10,721 nucleotides of DNA, taken from the NCBI GenBank assembly GCA_966095595.1, contig CBHTUB010000190.1, forward strand, positions 1-10,721. Reading direction: 5' to 3'. Every line of letters begins with the position of its first letter. Within the stretch, counting starts at the first letter, position 1. Below are positions 6,470-10,721 of this stretch, piece after piece. The notes beneath the pieces were generated by a model that searched no databases, was not told the origin of the DNA, and worked only from the letters and a program-made list of their open reading frames with translations. The DNA is from Chryseosolibacter sp966095595. GTDB taxonomy: Bacteria; Bacteroidota; Bacteroidia; Cytophagales; Cyclobacteriaceae. Position numbers and translations under genes: made by a program.

Positions 6470-7270
6470 ATGAAATACTTCACTTCTTTTCTGTACTTCC
6501 TCTTTATTGCTTTCAATACGTTCGCACAACATCCGCTGGTTGGCACCTGGGAAATGGTGTCCATCAAGGGGATCAATGCCGATGGCGAAGCTTTTTACAT
6601 GGACACGACCACCGTCAGGGAGACCAAGATCATTACGCCGACCCACTACATTCTGATCGCCACCGATGTGATCGGCGATTCTCTTGCATTCAACCGAAGC
6701 TATGCGGGTACCGTGGCAGTAAAGGGAAATAAATACATCGAAACACCCACCATCTCATCGCTTCAGCTATTCGACAATGTGAAGACGGATTATACATGGA
6801 AGATCGAAGGCGACAAGTTCATTCAATCGGGCAGCGTTGTGCGGCCGGACGGTAAAAAAGTTTTCCTCGAAGCACTGGTCTTCAGACGCATCAGGACAAA
6901 GATGACTTATCCCCATAATCCCGCCATCGGTACCTGGGACCAGATCTCGTCATCGTACAAAACCTTTGACGGCGCCACCGACAAGCACACGCGCGAGACA
7001 GCGCAAAGACTACACGTCATCACCCCATCGCACTGGATGAGGATCAGCCAACGCGGAGGCAAGTTCGAGCATGCGATGATGGGAACCTATACCATCGATG
7101 GCAAATCGACCATACCGGTGATCCAGTATTCATCCATCGGCGTAACAAGCGGCAATACAATTCAGATAAAAGAGCGTGTCGATGGGAACAAGCTGTTTGT
7201 CCAGGGTGTGATGACGAACTCATCCGGACAAAAATTTACGTGGGACGATGTTTTCGAAAGGGTTCGGTGA
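6470..7270 (+). CDS. Secreted protein with two tandem lipocalin-like (DUF4488-type) domains
   Basis: A 266-residue exported protein. The start is the ATG at 6470: residues 1-20 (MKYFTSFLYFLFIAFNTFAQ) form a typical signal peptide with cleavage after Ala19 or Gln20, whereas the longer in-frame TTG start at 6410 would bury it. The mature part is two copies of one domain, about 21-142 and 149-266. Copy 1 shows PLVGTWEMVS, RETKIITPTHY, YAGTVAVKGNKY and PTISS; copy 2 shows PAIGTWDQIS, RETAQRLHVITPSHW, MGTYTIDGKS and IQYSS. The GTW opening and ITPxH motif recall the lipocalin-like/DUF4488 proteins of Bacteroidota; this is from memory of the family. No catalytic residues can be named, and small-molecule binding is only a guess from fold type. 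There is no lipobox, so it is probably soluble in the periplasm or exported. It is divergent from rrf2 and its stop is 1 nt from the lspA stop. Confidence 0.85.
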   Translation: MKYFTSFLYFLFIAFNTFAQHPLVGTWEMVSIKGINADGEAFYMDTTTVRETKIITPTHYILIATDVIGDSLAFNRSYAGTVAVKGNKYIETPTISSLQLFDNVKTDYTWKIEGDKFIQSGSVVRPDGKKVFLEALVFRRIRTKMTYPHNPAIGTWDQISSSYKTFDGATDKHTRETAQRLHVITPSHWMRISQRGGKFEHAMMGTYTIDGKSTIPVIQYSSIGVTSGNTIQIKERVDGNKLFVQGVMTNSSGQKFTWDDVFERVR

Positions 7271-7271
7271 T

Positions 7272-7781
7272 CTAATCGCCGATCGTATCCATCTCACGCG
7301 TCTGGTAAAAAGTTGAGACCAGAATGATCGCCATTCCAATCATGATAGAAACGTCTGCCAGGTTGAATATTCCGGTTTCAAACAATACAAAGTCTACATG
7401 AAGGAAATCGGTTACGGAACCATAGGCGATCCGGTCGTACAAATTGCCAATGCCGCCACCGATCATGAAAGTAAGTCCGCAGAGCATCGATTTGGTAAGC
7501 TCCTGTTTATTAAAAATATACCACAATCCAAAAAACAGCGCCACGATGGGCAAGATGGCAAGCAGTGCAATTCTCATCGGCTTTGCCAGTGATGCACCCG
7601 CGCTGAGAAACGCGCCCGTGTTCTCAACTTTGGTCAGTGTAATAAAATCATTGAGCGGGATGATCTCATGGTAGGCGATGGATTGCCTGACAACCTTTTT
7701 CGAGATCTGATCACAACCGATGTTGACAACAAGAAGCAGGGTGATCACCAACGCGCGAAGAACGACTTTGTTTTTAACCAT
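7272..7781 (-). CDS. lspA: Lipoprotein signal peptidase (signal peptidase II)
   Basis: A 169-residue inner-membrane aspartyl protease that cuts the signal peptide from diacylglyceryl-modified prolipoproteins just before the lipid-bearing Cys, the second step of lipoprotein maturation. Seen: four hydrophobic segments (about 7-24, 69-90, 97-113 and 138-158); the DQISKK motif at 24-29; the conserved VENTGAFLS at 52-60; GGGIGNLYDRIAYGSVTDFLH (108-128, given here as the motif holding catalytic D116); and FNLADVSI at 139-146 with catalytic D143. Length fits the family. The ATG at 7781 has only weak upstream signals; TATCTTAA on the minus strand (7807-7800) might be a poor -7 element. It lies 127 bp downstream of the GH97 gene, with a terminator between, so it probably has its own promoter. 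It converges on the duplicated-domain gene with stops 1 nt apart. Confidence 0.97.
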   Translation of the reverse strand: MVKNKVVLRALVITLLLVVNIGCDQISKKVVRQSIAYHEIIPLNDFITLTKVENTGAFLSAGASLAKPMRIALLAILPIVALFFGLWYIFNKQELTKSMLCGLTFMIGGGIGNLYDRIAYGSVTDFLHVDFVLFETGIFNLADVSIMIGMAIILVSTFYQTREMDTIGD

Positions 7782-7861
7782 ATACAGTTATGATATCAGT
7801 TAAGATAACACCAGAAGTCGCGACAATCAACCAAGGTGTCCGGTTTCAGAAAAATTGAAAC

Positions 7862-7891
7862 AAAAAAGCGATCCGGTATCGAATCGCTTTT
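7862..7891 (-). terminator. Rho-independent terminator of the GH97 gene
   Basis: On the minus strand AAAAGCGAT (7891-7883) and ATCGCTTTT (7872-7864) form a perfect 9-bp stem around a 10-nt loop, running into TTTTTTG (through 7862). It starts 17 nt after the GH97 stop codon, so it should end that transcript before lspA. Confidence 0.85.
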
Positions 7892-7908
7892 CTTTAACTG
7901 ATTTATTG

Positions 7909-10044
7909 TCAGAGCTTTTTCAACCCTTTCATCTCTTCTTTCGAGCCTTCGCGGATACTGATGGCAACGCCTCCCCCAGCGGCAAGCAATTGTTTCAGTG
8001 ACGATTCCGAGTTCACGAGCACCTTCCTGATAGCGTAACTTTGCGGATTCTTATCCCACGACGCGTCCTGGCCGTCGGCATAGATGGTAGCGATGTAGTT
8101 CTTACCTTTTGGCAGATACTTAAAGTTGATCGTAGCGGTGCGCGGGTTTTGATCGGTAATACCACCCACAAACCACTCATTCTTTCCCTTCGCCTTCCGT
8201 GCAATGGTGATAAAGTCGCCGGGCTCTGCTTCAAGCACGAACGTTTCATCCCAATCGACGGCTACATCCTTGATAAACTGAAAAGCGTCCATGAAACGTT
8301 CGTAATTTTCCGGCATATCCGCAGCCATCTGTAGCGGGCTGTACATCGTAACGTAATACGCCAGCTGTTTTGTCAACGTCGTGTTTACCCGTTGATTGCT
8401 TCCCGTTCCATAGTGCGAAAGATCCGTTTGGAAAATGCCGGGCGTGTAGTCCATCGGACCGCCCATGAGGCGTGTGAATGGCAGGATGGTTGCGTGTTCG
8501 GGAGGAAGGCCTCCCATCGCCTCGAACTCCGTTCCGCGCGCTGACTCCTGTGCGAACCAGTTCGGAAAAGTACGGTGCAAGCCCGTGGGACGAACGGCTT
8601 CGTGGCTGTTCACCATGATCTTGTAATCTGCCGCAGTAGTAGCCACGCGAATGTAGTGGTTCACCATCCACTGGCTGTCATGGTGCTCGCCTCGTGGAAT
8701 GATCGGCCCTACATAGCCGGTTTTCACAGCGTTGTAGCCATTGTCTACCATAAACTGGAAAGCATCTTTCAACCTGCGCTCATAGTTAGTGGCCGAACCG
8801 GAAGTCTCGTGGTGCATGATGATCTTAACACCCTTTGATGCCGCATATTGATTGAGCTCCTTAACATTGAAGTCGGGATAGGGAGTAACGAAATCAAAAA
8901 CTTCTTCCTTCCATTTACCGAACCAGTCTTCCCAGCCGATGTTCCATCCTTCAACCAACACACCGTCGAAGCCGTGCTTCGCTGCGAAGTCGATGTACTT
9001 CTTCACATTGGCATTTGTTGCGCCGTGGCGGCCATTGGGCTTCAGCTTGCTGAAATCGTCGGTAAGCTTGAGGTTTGTTGCATCGCTGTAGGCCCAGGTG
9101 CTTTTGCCCGACACAAAATATTCCCACCATACGCCCACATATTTTACCGGCCTGATCCAGGAAACATCCTTATATGAAGTCGGGTCGTTGAGATTGAGGA
9201 TGGTCTTCGACGCCAGAATGTCCGTCGCCCGATCACTTACTATTATTGTCCTCCATGGCGATCGCGCATCGGTTTGGATGTAGCCTTTATTTCCGACGGC
9301 ATCCGGCACCAGGTGACTCACCAGCTTCATTCCAGCACCATCCACGTCCAATGCCATCGCCGGATAATTGATCAGCGACGCCTCGTGAATATTGATGTAC
9401 AAACCTTCCGGTGATTTCATCATTACCGGCGTTTGAACTGAGGGATTTTTTATTGGCTGCTGTGCAGATATTTGAATTGTAGCCTTCTTTATCATTCCCG
9501 GTATTTCCGAAAACTTGCAGGTCGTGTAGGGATATTCATTGGTATCGTAGTCGCCCGGGATCCAGAACACCTTGTGATCACCCGCGAGATTGAATTCTGT
9601 TTTTTCTTCGCGGATCACAAAATAGCTGAGCTCCTGTTGTTTGGGGAATTCGTATCTGAAGCCGAGGCCGTCGTTGAATAGCCGGAAACGAAGTCTGATA
9701 AAACGGTTCTTTTGCTCCTTCTGTGAGAGCGTGACGAGCAGTTCGATGCAATTATTCCTGATCACTTTCTGCTCGCCGACCACAGGTTCCCAGCTTTCGT
9801 CAATTGTTGTTTTTGCTGAATCGGTGATCGTGAAGCCGTCAAGCAATGGCTTGATATCTGCGGTCTCGATACCAAGCCGGCTCGGCTTGATGACTGGTTT
9901 CTGCTTGTAGGTAAGTTGATAATAGGGTATTCCATTTTCCCTTAGTTCAAACTTCAGGGTAAGGTTACCATCGGGTGATTTGATAACCTGTGCTTGCGCT
10001 GCCAACACCATCAATGTTAACAGCACACAAAAAAGCTTGCGCAT
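7909..10044 (-). CDS. Glycoside hydrolase family 97, SusB-like (probable inverting alpha-glucosidase)
   Basis: A 711-residue exported glycosidase. I choose the ATG at 10044: it begins a clean signal peptide (MRKLFCVLLTLMVLAAQAQ, cleavage near residue 19), and the upstream ATG at 10074 lies inside the -7 promoter element. Seen: an N-terminal beta-sandwich of GH97_N type (about 20-280); a TIM-barrel catalytic domain (about 285-570) with VGVWWEYF, VLVEGWNIGW, HHETSGS, KTGYVGPIIPRGEHHDSQ, MVNSHEAVRPTGL, FAQESARGTEFE and GGPMDYTPGIF; and a C-terminal all-beta domain (about 590-700). Numbered from 10044, E365, E413, E482, E500 and E506 have the same spacing as SusB residues E391, E439, E508, E526 and E532 (general bases, Ca2+ ligands and general acid, from memory of that enzyme), and E170 probably matches E194. 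Retaining GH97 enzymes use an Asp nucleophile instead, so this one looks inverting. It probably releases glucose from alpha-glucans in the periplasm. No SusC/SusD homologue is beside it. Confidence 0.95.
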   Translation of the reverse strand: MRKLFCVLLTLMVLAAQAQVIKSPDGNLTLKFELRENGIPYYQLTYKQKPVIKPSRLGIETADIKPLLDGFTITDSAKTTIDESWEPVVGEQKVIRNNCIELLVTLSQKEQKNRFIRLRFRLFNDGLGFRYEFPKQQELSYFVIREEKTEFNLAGDHKVFWIPGDYDTNEYPYTTCKFSEIPGMIKKATIQISAQQPIKNPSVQTPVMMKSPEGLYINIHEASLINYPAMALDVDGAGMKLVSHLVPDAVGNKGYIQTDARSPWRTIIVSDRATDILASKTILNLNDPTSYKDVSWIRPVKYVGVWWEYFVSGKSTWAYSDATNLKLTDDFSKLKPNGRHGATNANVKKYIDFAAKHGFDGVLVEGWNIGWEDWFGKWKEEVFDFVTPYPDFNVKELNQYAASKGVKIIMHHETSGSATNYERRLKDAFQFMVDNGYNAVKTGYVGPIIPRGEHHDSQWMVNHYIRVATTAADYKIMVNSHEAVRPTGLHRTFPNWFAQESARGTEFEAMGGLPPEHATILPFTRLMGGPMDYTPGIFQTDLSHYGTGSNQRVNTTLTKQLAYYVTMYSPLQMAADMPENYERFMDAFQFIKDVAVDWDETFVLEAEPGDFITIARKAKGKNEWFVGGITDQNPRTATINFKYLPKGKNYIATIYADGQDASWDKNPQSYAIRKVLVNSESSLKQLLAAGGGVAISIREGSKEEMKGLKKL

Positions 10045-10071
10045 ACTTAATGTCTGGTTTGTAGTTATGTG

Positions 10072-10079
10072 CAAACTTA
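10072..10079 (-). promoter_or_regulatory. -7 promoter element of the GH97 gene
   Basis: On the minus strand TAAGTTTG matches the Bacteroidota -7 consensus TAnnTTTG exactly and ends 27 nt before the ATG at 10044. It overlaps the alternative ATG at 10074, which argues against that start. No good -33 TTG was found at normal distance. Confidence 0.5.
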
Positions 10080-10178
10080 ATTAATCGATAATGAAATAAT
10101 TAAGCGAACGCTACCGCAAACGATGTTGCATCATCAAAAACACACTTATTCGGCATCGGCATTCCCACCAGGCCGTAT

Positions 10179-10721
10179 TTATGTTTTATCCAGTGATTTA
10201 CGGGAAAGATCCATGTTCCTCGACTTCTTCAGCTCGGAAGGCGTAAAGCCGGTGACTTTTTTAAACTGTGCAGACAGGTGGGCGACACTGCTGTATCCCA
10301 GTTTACTGGCGATCTCGCTCAGATTTAGCTCATCATAAAAAAGCAATTCCTTGGCCCGTTCGATCTTGTGCCTGATGATGAACTGTTCAAGCGTGATACC
10401 TTCTACGGCAGAGAACAAAGTGCTCAGGTAATTGTAGTCGTAATGAAGCGCCTCTGACAGGATATCCGACCAGTTGAACTTTCTGTCGACATGGTCGGCG
10501 TGATGGATCAACTCAATGACCTTCTTTTTGATCTGCTCAACAAGCCTTCCGCGGCGGTCATCGATGCGCTCGAAGCCCACGGCCTGAAGTCTTTCGTCGA
10601 TCTGTTTCTGAACCTCCGGTGTAATGATGCCATCCTCCACCTGAACTTCTCCAAGGGATACAGAAGTAGGAACAATGCCGATCTTTTCCAGCTCACTCCT
10701 GACAACCATCTTGCAACGGTC
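10179..10721 (-). CDS. AraC-family transcriptional regulator with HMA-like N-terminus (partial)
   Basis: The reading frame runs past the window edge, so the gene lacks its first residues; 180 are visible. An internal ATG at 10709 is unlikely to be the start, because the codons before it read Asp-Arg-Cys-Lys, part of a (M)VCxRC-type motif I know from related proteins. Seen: an N-terminal part (about 1-60) with a Cys, an amphipathic helix (MVVRSELEKIG), a strand (TSVSLGEVQV), a second helix and GFERIDD, which together resemble a heavy-metal-associated fold; a helical linker; then an AraC DNA-binding domain with two helix-turn-helices, the second being LNLSEIASKLGYSSVAHLSAQF followed by FKKVTGFTPSELKK (described here as its parts). 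The length, near 190 residues, is short for AraC proteins, and there is no sugar-binding cupin domain. It is on the same strand as GH97, 134 bp upstream of its ATG. A link with GH97 is possible but unproven. Confidence 0.88.
   Translation of the reverse strand, partial: DRCKMVVRSELEKIGIVPTSVSLGEVQVEDGIITPEVQKQIDERLQAVGFERIDDRRGRLVEQIKKKVIELIHHADHVDRKFNWSDILSEALHYDYNYLSTLFSAVEGITLEQFIIRHKIERAKELLFYDELNLSEIASKLGYSSVAHLSAQFKKVTGFTPSELKKSRNMDLSRKSLDKT

Noticed and set aside
10045..10074. Alternative GH97 start at ATG 10074
   Set aside because: It lies within the TAAGTTTG promoter element and would put ten polar residues before the signal peptide.

Overview
The window reads as ordinary chromosome from a Bacteroidota bacterium, most likely of the Cytophagales/Chryseolinea type. 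Reasons: PAS-rich histidine kinases; a kinase-less CHASE3/GAF sensor ending in a glutamate-rich signalling helix; a GH97 (SusB-type) glycosidase; a lipocalin-like/DUF4488-type secreted protein; a short AraC regulator of a kind I know from Bacteroidota; weak or absent Shine-Dalgarno sequences; and TAnnTTTG-type -7 promoter elements. The lineage is inferred from protein character, not from a search. No tRNA, rRNA, CRISPR array, insertion sequence or integrase was seen.

Layout. 1-303 (+) is the 3' end of an unrecognised gene. 340-5307 (-) is a signalling block, transcribed from high to low coordinates: a two-TM CHASE3-like/GAF protein without a kinase domain (5307-3745), a PAS histidine kinase with a GTG start (3530-2433), and a three-PAS histidine kinase (2376-340). 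No response regulator lies in the block. A 506-bp gap (5308-5813) separates it from an Rrf2-family regulator with an Fe-S-type cysteine cluster (6311-5814, -). The Rrf2 gene is divergent from a secreted protein made of two copies of a GTW/ITPxH domain (6470-7270, +). The 158-bp region between these two carries a -7 element for rrf2 and an 8-bp perfect inverted repeat. The secreted-protein gene converges, with 1 nt between stop codons, on lspA (7781-7272, -). Upstream of lspA on the same strand is a GH97 glycosidase (10044-7909) followed by a clear rho-independent terminator. The window ends inside an AraC-family gene (10721-10179, -), cut at its N-terminus.

How the genes fit together. The strongest functional grouping is the sensor block: one membrane sensor lacking an output domain, beside two soluble kinases lacking membrane anchors. 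They may act together, but this is inference from gene order. LspA processes lipoproteins in the inner membrane. The GH97 enzyme probably hydrolyses alpha-glucosidic oligosaccharides in the periplasm; no SusC/SusD pair is visible beside it. I see no clearly new defence or mobile system here. The items most worth a second look are the orphan sensor block, the duplicated-domain secreted protein with its divergent Rrf2 regulator, and the metal-binding-like N-terminus of the AraC protein.
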